A stretch of DNA of 64,000 nucleotides from Tubiluchus corallicola (GCA_030141605.1 JAQGDQ010000035.1:558001-622000), one strand, 5' to 3'. Shown: positions 46,623 to 58,300, counted from the first letter of the stretch. Notes: generated by a model not told the origin, from the sequence alone. A program made the numbers and translations.

Positions 46623-47535
46623 GGGCGCCGAGTAATCCATTAACCGAAGTAGGACACTTCCGGTAAAGCGCATGTGCTAAATTTGCGGAAAATAGTGTCG
46701 TACATGGGCAGCCCACGTAGGCTCTGGCGATTTTTGTCGAGAATCGATAATTATGATGACATAATAAAGCATAAAACTGAATTTGTTTTACAGAAAAATT
46801 AACTTTATAATAATGATGGATGACTATTTACAAAATTAATGTGTTTTTTACAATAGTATCATCAATAGTATTATTAGCTCCATTGAAATCATCATATTAA
46901 ACTAAAGTCTCTAATGCTTTAGAGAGAGAAACAGTACTATGCACACAGTTATTACAGAAATAATTGCAAGTTTAAAAATGAGACAGATGCTGCTAAGCTT
47001 TCACAACACGAAAAGGTAATTTTTAACTTTTTAGAAAAAGTAAAGACAATTAGTTTTAATAATAACAATAATATTGTAACATGTAGGGAATTGTCGTACA
47101 TGGCTCGCTAGCCCATGTAAGCCACATAGGTCGCTAGAACATTTACTTATTAGAAAACACTTATTTGTCCAACAAGTAGCGAAACGGATCACCTGTCTGT
47201 GAAGCGAGACAAAATAAAAAATGATATACCTTAAACAAATGTTGAAATCGTCTAAAAAGTGGGTTTATTTCACTTCGACAATATTAATATCGAAGCCAAA
47301 CTTAATATTATCCGTTCAACCAGCTCAGAGTAAAATTCTTTTATTTCATTACATGTATAATAAAATATTCGACTTGTATTGACGTTTTTAATTATTATTA
47401 TTATTATTACATAAACAAGGCAACGGACGGTGCCAGTACGCTTAGCAACTCAATTCGCGACTGTCGCTAGTGTCCTACTTCGGCAGCCCATGTAGGCCAA
47501 TTGTCCTACTTTGGCTAGTGGATTACTCGGCGCCC
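46623..47535. mobile_element. Non-autonomous DNA transposon with about 35-bp terminal inverted repeats
   Basis: The left end gggcgccgagtaatcca is repeated inverted at the right end (tggattactcggcgccc). Similarity continues for about 35 bp with a few mismatches (an aagtaggaca block follows on both sides). The 913-bp interior has no transposase but contains related subrepeats (gtcgtacatgg, cccatgtag). No clear target-site duplication is visible. The right end is 167 bp before the GPATCH1 start codon. Confidence 0.75.
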
Positions 47536-47702
47536 AATATTTCAGCCATAACTTGTACGCGAATCGATGCATTCTGTTCCTAGTAAAGTATTGGTTGTGC
47601 ATATAGTTATTCATTTATCATATCGTAGGACGTAGAAGATACCTCAATAGATTATTTCTTCCCTAACAGACGAACTAAATCACACTGAAACTTAACTACA
47701 CA

Positions 47703-50069
47703 ATGTCTGAAAGTGATAGTGAAGATGATTGTGTGGTTTATGGCTCACCGTTAGCTCCCCTTGAAGAAAATGAGAGTGTCAGCAAAAAACAAAAACAATT
47801 GTCTTATCAATTAGTCAAAGATAAGAAAGGACGGCCAGAAAGATTTCATGGAGCTTTTACTGGGGGGTTTTCGGCAGGATATTTTAATACTGTCGCTACA
47901 CCTGAAGGATGGACACCAAGTACTTTTGTTTCTACAAGAACTAACAGAATTGCTACTGATAAAAAAGTGCCAGAAGATTTTATGGATGAGGAAGATTTAG
48001 GGCAGTTTGGTATTGCACCAAGAAAAATAGTAGCTTCCGATACATTTGTGGTTTCAGGAACAAAACAAAGAAAGCGTGCTGCCGAGTTTCACAATAGTAG
48101 AAATCAGGTGGAGCCTGTTCATATGACAATTGGCATGAAGCTTTTGCATTCAATAGGGAGAATAAATAAGCATTCTAAATCTTTTGAGAATGACAATCTT
48201 TTAGTCGAAGAGCCATCTCCTCCACTACTAGAGTCATTTGGGCATCCTGCGGAGAACAAAAAGTCCAGTCATTATTTCCCAAAAGATAATTTGCATGGTC
48301 TTGGTTATAGTGGTATTACAGTTACTGGCTTAGAACATGGCCACATTAATCTTTTTGCCACACCTGGAAAACCTGGAAAACAAGATACACTGAGTCACAC
48401 ATTTGCAATTAGTGTTAGCACCTTTGAAGATGATGACAATGATGACATTTACTCGACTGATTTATTAAGTAATTATGACAAGGTCATTGGAGATATAAGA
48501 TCAAATGATGTAAAAGAGTCTGACAGGAGGCACACACAATATGACCCTGAAAAGAAATCCAACAAACTATTAGATAATTTCACCTTCGTTTCAAAACCTC
48601 AGTTACCACTAAAAGCATTTGCAGCACCTGCTTTGCCACCAAGTTTTAAACCATTTCATATATCGCATCGAAATCTAGCTGAATTCACTAAGCCAAACTT
48701 GAAAGGCAGAAGTGTCTTAGACAAAAAAGTGCTTTTTAGTGAGAACCTTAATGTGTTTTCCTTGTTGTCAAAGCCCGGTGTCACACATGGCCCATTAGAA
48801 AAGGCAGAAAGCAAAAGTGCCTTACAGGCATTTACTGCAGATGCAGATTCAGAAAAGAAGAATGACACAGTTAAACAGACTAATGTGTTTGTACCTGAAA
48901 CACTACCATTTGCAAAAGATCCTGCCAAGCAAGAGCGTTATGAATTATATATTAAAGCAATCAACAGTACTGAGTGGGATCCCTCTACAGCAGTGGCAGG
49001 AAGTAATATGACAGAGTGGGAAATAGCAAGCGAGAGAGAAGAATTTCATCGAACTGCGAATCTCTACAAGCCGTTGTCCTCCATTATGAGCACAAGGTTC
49101 ACACCTGCAAAGTTAGATGATGATGCTACCGAAAGCGGTAGTGACGTCCTACCACTGAATGATAAGCAAAATGCAGCAAAGATGAAAATGTATGGGAAAC
49201 TCACCAGGAGCATTCGTAAGTGGTACCCAGATAAACTTATCTGCAAACGTTTCAATGTTGCAAGTGTTTGTACTGGAGCAAAACACTCAGAGTTTAAGCA
49301 CCAATTCGAAAAATTTTCTTTTTTCAGCGTTAATGCACTTAAAGAAGAATTGCCTGTGAACCAGCCAGCAAAAAATGTTAAAGATGATGAAAGGAAGTCA
49401 GATAATGTTGCGACTGATTCTGAAGCAGAGTCTGGACTTTCAGCTTTCAACACAAATTCAGGAAATACTGAATTAAGAATCTACGATCCAAGTTCTGCTA
49501 AAAGACCACCAATAGACCTCTTCAAAGCTGTATTTGAGAACAGCTCTGACGAAAGTGAAGAAGAAGAAAGTGCAAAAGGAAATGAAATGACTCCTGCTTT
49601 TTATGTTGACATGAAGGATGCTATTTATAATAAAAATGTTAATAATTCTGATGAAACGAAGGCAATAGACAATGATATTTCACAAAAATTGTTCTCTTCT
49701 ATGGCAACAAGTACAGATAACCACTTTGAACCAGAACGTGCTGAAGCATACGGGCCTGTATTACCACCGCCAGTCAACTACAAGATGGAGAGTGTGTCAC
49801 AAGATCAGTCAAGTCAGGTATACTCACTGACATCTCCACGTGAAAGAAAATACACAAAGCATAAGAAAAAAACATCACACAAAAAACAAAAACACAAGGC
49901 AAAGCACAAGAAGAAAAATAAAAAGGGTCACAAATACAGAACTAAAAAAAGCAAAGAAAGTAGTAACAGTGCATCCAGTCAAAGTAGCAGTGAAAGCGTT
50001 AGTAATGAATTGATCTCAGATACAGAACTTTTGCAAAAATTGAAAGCTGCAAGGTCACATAGATTGTAG
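47703..50069 (+). CDS. GPATCH1: GPATCH1 homologue (G-patch domain-containing protein 1), single exon
   Basis: This single open frame of 788 aa is somewhat shorter than vertebrate GPATCH1 (about 930). The N-terminus (SEDDCVVYGSPLAPLEE) and residues 45-80 (RFHGAFTGGFSAGYFNTV followed by EGWTPSTFV) are the family signature, then DFMDEEDLGQFGIAP at about 92-106. The later DDIYSTDLLSNYD and the region around KDPAKQERYELYIKA are also family-like. The C-terminus is a Lys/His-rich then Ser-rich tail, suitable for nuclear localisation. The family is linked to the spliceosome and to DEAH helicases, which G-patches activate. Here the G-patch position (about 141-165) is degenerate: IGMKLLHSIGRINKHSK lacks the conserved Trp and the later glycines. 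The ATG follows cactaca-like A-rich context; AATAAA lies at 50,247-50,252. The gene converges on vezatin. Confidence 0.9.
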   Translation: MSESDSEDDCVVYGSPLAPLEENESVSKKQKQLSYQLVKDKKGRPERFHGAFTGGFSAGYFNTVATPEGWTPSTFVSTRTNRIATDKKVPEDFMDEEDLGQFGIAPRKIVASDTFVVSGTKQRKRAAEFHNSRNQVEPVHMTIGMKLLHSIGRINKHSKSFENDNLLVEEPSPPLLESFGHPAENKKSSHYFPKDNLHGLGYSGITVTGLEHGHINLFATPGKPGKQDTLSHTFAISVSTFEDDDNDDIYSTDLLSNYDKVIGDIRSNDVKESDRRHTQYDPEKKSNKLLDNFTFVSKPQLPLKAFAAPALPPSFKPFHISHRNLAEFTKPNLKGRSVLDKKVLFSENLNVFSLLSKPGVTHGPLEKAESKSALQAFTADADSEKKNDTVKQTNVFVPETLPFAKDPAKQERYELYIKAINSTEWDPSTAVAGSNMTEWEIASEREEFHRTANLYKPLSSIMSTRFTPAKLDDDATESGSDVLPLNDKQNAAKMKMYGKLTRSIRKWYPDKLICKRFNVASVCTGAKHSEFKHQFEKFSFFSVNALKEELPVNQPAKNVKDDERKSDNVATDSEAESGLSAFNTNSGNTELRIYDPSSAKRPPIDLFKAVFENSSDESEEEESAKGNEMTPAFYVDMKDAIYNKNVNNSDETKAIDNDISQKLFSSMATSTDNHFEPERAEAYGPVLPPPVNYKMESVSQDQSSQVYSLTSPRERKYTKHKKKTSHKKQKHKAKHKKKNKKGHKYRTKKSKESSNSASSQSSSESVSNELISDTELLQKLKAARSHRL

Positions 50070-50246
50070 ATCAGCATCATTTAGTTTACCAATTTTTTGC
50101 TGACGAAAATAACATCATTTATTATAAAGCTTAGCTGTAAAAACTTTGCATTTTCATTATATGCAGCAAGTTATTATATTGTGACACTGGAGACATGATT
50201 TATATACAATGATAGTAAAAATATGTTACAAACTATAAAACTTCCT

Positions 50247-50252
50247 AATAAA
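50247..50252 (+). terminator. Candidate polyadenylation signal of GPATCH1 homologue
   Basis: A canonical AATAAA lies 178 bases after the stop codon, with T-rich sequence shortly downstream. It is the first clear signal on the plus strand after the coding region. Confidence 0.5.
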
Positions 50253-51259
50253 TCTTTTTGAGGTTGATGTAAAATTACATCAAAGTAAAAAGTATTAAGT
50301 ACAATATGTAGAGACATATATTGTTAACTTTTTGTCTTGAATGTTATACACATGACGTAAACTTTGGTTTTTGTTGTTTAATGCTTGGTAATCGGATCTT
50401 TCTTTGTTATGTTACCCATCTGCCAGCTTCAAGTTTCACTGCAGGCATGACTTCACTGTCGTGCAGCCTGCTGTCTTATTATTTGTCATTGTTTTGAAGG
50501 AAATTCTGGAGCAGACCTTGTCTCATGCAAAATGTCGATAATTATTGAAAACTTCAGAAAGGTGACTGACATTTGGCCAGCCTAAACAATCTCACTGCTT
50601 TCAGCCTAAACCGGAATTCTAGTAGAGCATATTGCATACTAAATTTGTATGTTAATTATACCAATGTATAGTTGTTCAGATGCCAGTGCAATTCATTTTC
50701 AAGAAATTTCATCGCTGTCATTTCACTGCAGTTACCCACATTGTATGATTACGCATGTATGATTAAAAAAGCAGAGTGCATGACTAGCACACATTATTGT
50801 AAAGGTACCGAATGGCAGAATGCAATTTTGCTCAGATATAATATTGTGTGTGCGCACATTTCTCCTGATTGGTTGCAGGTGCGTACATTGTGTCGATAGC
50901 TACCACTAATATAATTTCGTATTATGATAATAAAATTAAAAAGCTGAGTACATAATATTTAGAAGTTTATTAATCATTGAACAATTTTATTCTGAATTTT
51001 TTAAAGTAAGAACTATTACAAAATTCTTCTGCTACTCATTTCTGATTATAAAATTAGAAACAGTTGTCTTGGTCATAATTAAATATCATCGAATAAGTTA
51101 TCTACGACTAGTTAACTTATCAAAATAATTTCTAGTTAGGAACTAAGTCTACTCTGCCCTCAACAATGGTTCTAGGCACATGCAACTTTAACGAATTTCT
51201 CTTAAAACTAAAATATCAATGCAAAGTAAAAGATTATACCAAAAATGTTTTTTTGTTGA

Positions 51260-51265
51260 TTTATT
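51260..51265 (-). terminator. Candidate polyadenylation signal of vezatin
   Basis: The minus strand reads AATAAA 42 bases beyond the vezatin stop. A short 3' UTR fits the tail-to-tail arrangement with GPATCH1. Confidence 0.5.
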
Positions 51266-51306
51266 TATAGTCTCCTGCTCTGTATAAATTTTATGCCAGT
51301 CAGCTT

Positions 51307-53430
51307 TCAGCCTTCTTCAGGATCACTGCTATTACTTGTGGTTGCTTCTCCAGTTGCATCATATGTGTCTAATTTTATTGGAAACTGTTTTGACTTGAGA
51401 ACAGCTAATGCAGCAATATTTGATGTCGATACGTCTGTCGTATCTGAAGGAAACACATCCACACTTCTTTTTCTACATGGTGCAAGTTGACTAGAAAGGG
51501 CACCATTGTTGTCTATGATATCATTAATTTTTCCTTGTGATGCTTCAACTCTGACTCCTTCAATGTTTGCTCCTACTCTGTAAACATTCTTGCCGTCCTT
51601 ACATCTCTTCAAGTTAGGAAACTCCGTATTCTGCTCCGATACATCTGTAATATGATCTTTAGCTATTCCCGCTCGTTTTTTTGCTTGCTGTTCTCTCTTT
51701 TTCCACTCAGCTGCACGAACAGATAAAACCGACTTCAATTCTTCCAGAACACGTAATGACACCTCGTTTTGTGTTTTGTTTTGTTCAATGTCTTGCAAAT
51801 CCCAGTTTCCGTCACTAAGCTCTGTGTTAAGTGTATCAGAAGTAAAGGCTTCAAATACTTGATCCTCCTGTAAAACTGGCGGTAAATTAAACAGGGCAAT
51901 GCATGAGGAAGTTGATTGTGATTGTGGGGGCACAATTTTTTGCGCTTCAGTAGTCATCCTTAGTGTGGAGCTGTCACTTATAGAACTTTTCAGTAATGAT
52001 GTTGCTTCTTCAAGACATCCTCTGGCAGCTACGAAAGACTGCTGGATCTGTTCTAACTGAGAATGATAGGTCATCTGTTTCTCAGGGGGTGTCACCTTAC
52101 TACCATGTTCTACAGAAAGCAAATCTTCTAACCTATTTACTCTATTTAAAGCACTCTGTAAATGAAGCCCCAAGCTGTGTATGGCAGTAGACATTGGGAA
52201 ATTGCTATCACTTTCTGGTAATGTTTTCCTTTCAGGGCGTGCACAAAATGTATTCCTATGTAATTTGCTGCACCATTCTAAACTCATGCGGTCTTCATGT
52301 AATGAATGTGTTAAAGGCGTAAGTGTGACAGTAAGATCTTTTATCAGCAACTTAAAGTATGCAGAAGATTTGTTGTGCAAACTCATTGAGAGACTTATTG
52401 CTAGACGGCGAATAAATTCTGACATTTGAAGATTACATAATTGAGTAACTGACTTTAAAGCAGCTAAAGAATAACCATCTGTAAGTTCCTCTAACTCCTC
52501 ATCTTCTATTTTGTCAAGGCATCGACCGAACTCTGTCATGGGTATTGTAGACATGTACAGATCAGAGCTGTCCAAATCAGGACAAATTGGATAAGTGGAC
52601 ATAAAGCTAAATGTCTGTTGACGAAATTTTAGCATTGTATTTTTTGCCACAGCAAACAGTAGACGTCTAAGAGTAAGGCCTTGTCTGGATACACCTGAAC
52701 TCTCCAAACGAGAGACGGGCAACTGACTATTTATCAATGTGAATCCTCTTGCTACTAATTCTAATTCTTGGATAAGTCTTACACACTTTTGCATGAATGA
52801 TTTCATTAAATGTTTTTGTTCTAGAAAGAGTTCAATAACTGTTACACATTCTTCATGGCATGAACAGTGGACAGCTATTTGGCATAGTACTCCAAGATAT
52901 AGCATTAGAAAAACAACCAACAGCATTGGGTACAATGTCCAAAGGTGAAAATTTATTACTGCTATCGTCATGCTAATCAAACTCACCGCTACTGTACACA
53001 GCCAAGTTTTGCTATATGCAGGCGTGATAGCTACATTTTTGTAAATTTCATCTCCAAGAAGTTGTTCCACAAAGAGTAAATCATCATCTTCGAGCGATTT
53101 ACTAGAGGATATTAAATGGGTATAAAACTTTGAATAAATATGATCAGCTTTCGCACATTGAATTGTTTTGTAGTAGAACAAATGCATTAATAAGGATCTC
53201 ATACAAGACAGTACACATATGCAGTTGTCTTTCCAGGTTTTAGCATTATGCTTCTTTACGAATGTTTGTTGGCGCTTTTGATCATGCATCCATGATTGCT
53301 TTACAACATTCTGACATGTCTCGTCATTTAAGTTACCAGCATTTACCTCACTTAGATGCTTGTACAGCGGAGAATTGCACAAAATAACATCATCATCGTA
53401 CTCTTCCATTACACTTTTATCTTTCACCAT
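51307..53430 (-). CDS. VEZT: Vezatin, single exon
   Basis: A single open frame of 707 aa matches the vezatin family along its length. The N-terminal YDDDVILCNSPLYKHL (residues 11-26) is a family signature. Two hydrophobic segments at about 141-160 and 166-188 correspond to the paired transmembrane helices. The segment RLIQELELVARGFTLI (218-233), LTDGYSLAALKSV further on and the C-terminal RVLEELKSVL are all family landmarks. Vezatin is an adherens-junction membrane protein that links cadherin-catenin complexes to myosin VIIA; a junctional role is inferred by homology. The tail is shorter than in vertebrates (about 780 aa). Its last 60 residues are Ser/Thr-rich and poorly conserved. An antisense AATAAA sits 42 bp after the stop. 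No introns interrupt the coding sequence. Confidence 0.93.
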   Translation of the reverse strand: MVKDKSVMEEYDDDVILCNSPLYKHLSEVNAGNLNDETCQNVVKQSWMHDQKRQQTFVKKHNAKTWKDNCICVLSCMRSLLMHLFYYKTIQCAKADHIYSKFYTHLISSSKSLEDDDLLFVEQLLGDEIYKNVAITPAYSKTWLCTVAVSLISMTIAVINFHLWTLYPMLLVVFLMLYLGVLCQIAVHCSCHEECVTVIELFLEQKHLMKSFMQKCVRLIQELELVARGFTLINSQLPVSRLESSGVSRQGLTLRRLLFAVAKNTMLKFRQQTFSFMSTYPICPDLDSSDLYMSTIPMTEFGRCLDKIEDEELEELTDGYSLAALKSVTQLCNLQMSEFIRRLAISLSMSLHNKSSAYFKLLIKDLTVTLTPLTHSLHEDRMSLEWCSKLHRNTFCARPERKTLPESDSNFPMSTAIHSLGLHLQSALNRVNRLEDLLSVEHGSKVTPPEKQMTYHSQLEQIQQSFVAARGCLEEATSLLKSSISDSSTLRMTTEAQKIVPPQSQSTSSCIALFNLPPVLQEDQVFEAFTSDTLNTELSDGNWDLQDIEQNKTQNEVSLRVLEELKSVLSVRAAEWKKREQQAKKRAGIAKDHITDVSEQNTEFPNLKRCKDGKNVYRVGANIEGVRVEASQGKINDIIDNNGALSSQLAPCRKRSVDVFPSDTTDVSTSNIAALAVLKSKQFPIKLDTYDATGEATTSNSSDPEEG

Positions 53431-53927
53431 TTTCTACGATGTAAAACTATTTGCTCTTAGTAGTGATGATTTTAATAACTGAAAAAAGTACCCTGTCCTT
53501 TAAAGTTTGTGATCGATTGTTCAGACTTACAGGACTGGTATCAAATTTAATATCATACTATAAGTTTCTATAATTATTTTAAATTTGCTAACTTTCTATC
53601 AAGTAAAACATCAGAAGGCATACAAGACTTGTTATTACAAAGGTACATGTATGCCTGTAACAATCAGATGTTGTTTAAAAAGTATTATATTGTTTCATCT
53701 CAACTTCAGGTTGCACTTGGCAAAAACTTCCTGTCAAAATGTGAAAGTATGCATGCAATCCAGGACGTACATAGAATAATTACACTAAGTCCAGCTAATG
53801 CTATTTTTCAAAAATCACAAGGAACCGCTCACACCCACACGATTTCTATAACGAACTAAGTTCAATGTTTACTATGCAAAGAAATTTAAGCAACATTGCT
53901 TCATTTGCAAAGATTGTTAAATGTCTC

Positions 53928-54206
53928 TTAACGGCCACTCTCCCGTTGAAGTCTAGTAGCATACGTTCGCGAAACAAGATTCCAAGAATCCATGTACCTG
54001 TCCATACACATTGCTATGCATTTCTGTTCTGAATTATCTAATGAACTACCTGGTTTGGCTATACATTTCTTAAAGCACTTATCCGACATTTTCTGCAGTA
54101 ATTCTTGTGCATTTGCCACAGCAATCTGCTGTTTAACAGCATCCATCAACTGATCTTTATCTAGAGTTTTGCTGTTTGCACCAAGTGGACTTGAAGAAAA
54201 ATCCAT
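53928..54206 (-). CDS. TIMM13: TIMM13, mitochondrial small Tim chaperone
   Basis: The complete 92-aa frame is normal for the family (95 in human). The core is very highly conserved: [14 protein letters not shown], then the twin CX3C motif with Cys44/Cys48 and Cys63/Cys67 (CFKKC and CIAMC, 14 residues between), and [12 protein letters not shown]. Small Tim proteins form a hexamer with TIMM8 in the intermembrane space and escort hydrophobic precursors to TIM22 and SAM; the cysteines form intramolecular disulfides. There is no cleavable presequence, as expected. The gene is intronless and lies 498 bp upstream of the vezatin start and about 1 kb downstream of POLR1H, all on the same strand. Confidence 0.97.
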   Translation of the reverse strand: MDFSSSPLGANSKTLDKDQLMDAVKQQIAVANAQELLQKMSDKCFKKCIAKPGSSLDNSEQKCIAMCMDRYMDSWNLVSRTYATRLQRESGR

Positions 54207-54365
54207 TCTTGCAAACTATGTATGCAGCAAACTTAGTTAAGAATATTCCGTTTCTTGAAATCTACAAACAAATTAATTTCAGTAAAGAAATAAGAATCAT
54301 CAGAATAAAAGAACTTTAATGATTATCTGAAAATGTTCCATGAATGATTTTATTATATCAAAACT

Positions 54366-54433
54366 CATAGAACTTCCTTTATAATCCAGTAAATGAATAC
54401 ATAGAACTTCCTTTACAATCCATTAAATGAATA
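54366..54433. repeat. 34-bp tandem duplication
   Basis: Two adjacent units of catagaacttcctttataat plus ccagtaaatgaata differ at two bases. It lies between TIMM13 and POLR1H. Confidence 0.9.
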
Positions 54434-55219
54434 CATTTTAATGGCAACATCTATAATAAAACATTCGTAGATGGAGTCCAAACAAAACTGTTTTAAAATT
54501 TATCGTTATTAGACAAAAATTAAACCAGTAAATTACAGCTGACAAAAAATAAACCAGAGCTGTAGTAGAGCCACTGATTCTCATGGTTGATACCATGAGA
54601 GGATCATGGTGTTTAACACCAGATCATTCTCTTTTTTGATAAATTTGCTTCACAAATTCTTGTTTCCTAGGAATGTTTTCAGGTCAAAGAAAGTCAAATT
54701 TTTTTTGCATAAGACCACGAGGAGATTCTATTCTAGAGATTCCCACATTTGTACCTTTGGCTTTAGGGTCAATTTGCAGGCCTCCTGGCAGAACAAGTAA
54801 AATATTATTGTTAATGGTGACATCATTTTTGGCAATATCTGGGATTCCTACCTTTGATTTTGAACCCAGGGTTGTTACAGGTCATCACCCAAAATTTGTC
54901 ACCAACTAGTTAGCATATACATCTGACATATTGCGAAAGTTATAAACTCAGAAAACAGCATAATATTATTAGGTTCAACATAACCTATGTCAGCATCCAG
55001 TCAGATATCGTCTTATCATTATCAACAGAAATAGTGGCATGACTAGTATTAATATGATGGTGTATGTCATCAAGTTTACAGACAAAATCGTTGCTGAATT
55101 GAGCTGCACACTGTAGCTTATCATCAGACTTAGGAAGACGGAATTTCCTTTCCATGAAATTCACCCGAAAGGCCAACATTTAGAGTTATTAAGTTTAATA
55201 TTTCATAGAGTCTCGTGGA

Positions 55220-55357
55220 TTAGAAAAATTTGCAATAAAAACCATACTTGCACGTGGGGCAAGTGTAGAAAACAGTTTGTCCTTCATCTGCTGACCGCGT
55301 TTGCAGTGTGAAATACGTCATGCCCTCTTTACCACATTTAGGACATTTCTTCTCAGA
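55220..55357 (-). CDS. POLR1H: POLR1H exon 3 (C-terminal TFIIS-like zinc ribbon)
   Basis: The acceptor is tatttttcag|TC and the exon is 138 bp including stop. CPKC and CPTC flank the acidic loop [13 protein letters not shown], the hallmark of RPA12. The reading frame ends in KFF and TAA, five residues after a fifth cysteine. Confidence 0.92.
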   Translation of the reverse strand, partial: SEKKCPKCGKEGMTYFTLQTRSADEGQTVFYTCPTCKYGFYCKFF

Positions 55358-58300
55358 CTGAAAAATATAATTTTAATGTTAAATAATCTGTTGGGATGTT
55401 ATAATATTGCTGGAGAGAAGCATCTTGTAGAAGCTGCACACAACCTAACGAAAAATTTTGCTGCCATATCGTACTCGAAAATATCACTCCTGATGCTCAA
55501 TCTTTACAAAGTGACTAACCGACCTTGCATAGACCACTACAACCACATATGGGTTGGTGTTTCAGCCTTATTTAACCATTTAAGTGATTACAATGTCGTA
55601 ATGTCAATTAATTCACATTTGATTTTAGTCAACCCTGCAACCACATGGTCATCGAATGTTTACTGCTTTTGTGAAAGTTGGCTCGTGATCTCTTCTTGGT
55701 CAAAAGTTTGCATAGAGCTTTCTTGCTACCTCTCAAACTAACCTGAAAACTCTGTGTGCAAGACAGCCATTTATAAATCCAGTTTTTCTTTCACACCTCT
55801 TTTCCATGGAATTTTTATACAAACAAAAATAATTTCTCTATTTTAATATAACGTGCACTTGCTTCAAGATGTACATCAAAACTACAATTACTACTATCAA
55901 ATTATATATAAGAATTCCATTTCTGAGGATACGTATTCACATGAACTACATGAATTATACATAAAGCTGGCCTATACCATTCACTGACTGCTGTGAAGGA
56001 AATCTCAGTTTATCAATTCCTAGCAAGACAAAAAACCAAACAAAACAGATAGTGATACGTAAATTGAACATTTAGGCCTTTTTTATTTTCAGGTTAGAAT
56101 CACACGCACACGTACATATATATGTATATGTATAATATAATATAATCTGAGCTGCATTTTCCCAATTTCAGTGTAGAAAAGTATTCAAAAAATAATGTGT
56201 ACATTTATTCAAAAAATTTACGATCTTAGGTTAACGAAGTCAAAATAACTCAAGCAAAAATGTAATAACATGACTCCTGTGAGACAGGTAAGTGTGACAA
56301 ACACATCAGAATAACATGAGTCATTCTGGCAATTTGTACAAAATGCTGCTCTGATTCTTGCTCTTTTGAGAAAGTGCTTGGTAGTAGCAAACTTACTGAC
56401 CCTTAAATTCCATTAAGTTAATTATGCATTAATTACATTTTTTCAAGTATTATGTTAAGAGGTGTCAGGTCTGCAAATCAACTAAACTTGAAATACAAAA
56501 ATAAGAAAAACATTAAAAATATCTTCATAGAGATTTGATCATACCACTGGTCCTGATAAACTTTTAGATGTTTGAGTCGATCCTTGTTTATCAATTCTGC
56601 TATTGACTTTAATCTCCGAAAAGTGCTTTATACCATCAAAATCTGTAATTACAAAAAAATCTGAAAACTCCATTTTCAATTGAAATGTGATAGATTCCAA
56701 AGTGGAAAACCTGACTAATGTCCAACGACTAAAAGTTGGCATCCCAGCATTGGCAAAGCAGTGTGGGTGCAGATGGTAGGAGGGGTGTTGTCGGTACTGA
56801 GATGAGACTGGTGGGTTAAGAAACAGAGTAGAAACCGAAAAAATTTGAAAAGTTGGACTTCTAAAATGAGTCTTTGTAGTTATTCGATCTGATTTGAAAT
56901 TATTGCGAAATGTGGCAAATACCATTTACCCATGCGTTTCTCTTCTGGTAATGTGATTTTACGAATGTAACTCTTTCTTAAGTGGTTCTCTATGACAGCA
57001 TTGTAAGCATCTCTGTAGACTGCACAAATGTTTCTCGGTACCCAACAGCCTCTTGTATGCCATGTTGTAATTGTCAAGTAATTCCACTGACTGAATTTTC
57101 CACGGTAATGATATTTTCTAGCGATTGTTTTCGTAATATAGAGATTTGCTAACAACGTGCATGGGTTTGTGATCTTGTAACAATGCATTTTGTGTATTAT
57201 TTCTCGCTATGGTGCCCATTGAGTTTATTTGCCAAAACTTTTGTAACACTTCCTCGATCTCACTGACATCTGTTGACTGCTGTGAGACATGCGTGCGAAT
57301 AAAGTTGGTCTGGACTGAATACGTGTTTCTTTTGTCCAGTTCTCCGATGCACGTCTATCTGAGTGGAGTAAGTCTAGCCACTGATTCTTCTGGTTTGCCA
57401 CAAATATCTTGGTAAGAATAGTGCAAGTCACTGTAGTCGACTCCAATCAACACATCGACAATAGAGCGCCGTCCACCATCACTGCAAAGTTTATGTCGTT
57501 TAAATGTGTCCATTTGTCCTTGTGCTTATTCCAGTTAATGACTTTTAAATTGCCAGTTACACGGATCATGGTAAATGCTTCCATTGGCAATTTCAGTTTA
57601 CCATCCAAACTTTCTAGCATGAACTTAACTGGCATTGTAGTAAATGTCTCTGTCTGTCCATTTAACACATTGACATTAACTTGCTGCAAGTGCCCTGTAG
57701 ACCTAACTCGGCAGCAACATCATACAGTACATACAGTAAATACCGTCATACAGTAAAGCGTTTACCAACAGTTGCCGTTGACCATTTTTAAATACTACTG
57801 GAGCTGTGCGTAGCGTAATGCTATCCACGAGTTTCACTGCACCTGACATTGTGGTGGCTCCATCCCCGGGTGGCAGTGCAGCGAGTCGCTGATCAGTCGA
57901 GTCTGCTTATACTGCCATATTAGTCTCAATTAATGTCTTAGGCTACGTTGTATTGTCTGAATGCAACAAGCGATGATGAGTGCTAACGCATTTGTTGAAA
58001 TTGCATGCTCTACAACGATAGCATGACTGTCTATTGTGATTGCTACCGAGGCAATGGTAACATAAGTTTAGCTGTTTAGCTAATATCCACCTGTGTGGAA
58101 TATCGTGCTGTTTAAATTTTTCGCATTTCCGAATGCCATGTTCACTATTACAGGCTCTGCATTTTATTAAGTTTCTGCGTCAAAACAAACTTGATTTATT
58201 TTCATTCGCATTTAAGCTAAAAAATGTTCTTTATTTTGGCTTCGTACTCAAATCGGTTGCTAACAATCCGTGTACTGTTTCATGGACAATTGTATGAAAC

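Larger units (their letters stand above)
50070..51306. other. Convergent intergenic region GPATCH1-vezatin
   Basis: This region holds the 3' UTRs and polyadenylation signals of both genes. A 75-codon frame at 50,672-50,899 shows no known motif. Nothing else is supported. Confidence 0.6.

Noticed and set aside
55301-55741. A 146-codon plus-strand open frame
   Set aside because: It overlaps POLR1H exon 3 antisense and shows no motif; the minus-strand reading is clearly the gene.
56539-56925. Minus-strand 128-codon frame read as one protein
   Set aside because: Its last part is POLR1H exon 2 and its first part is BEL/Pao RT; a good acceptor separates them, so the frame is a chance fusion.
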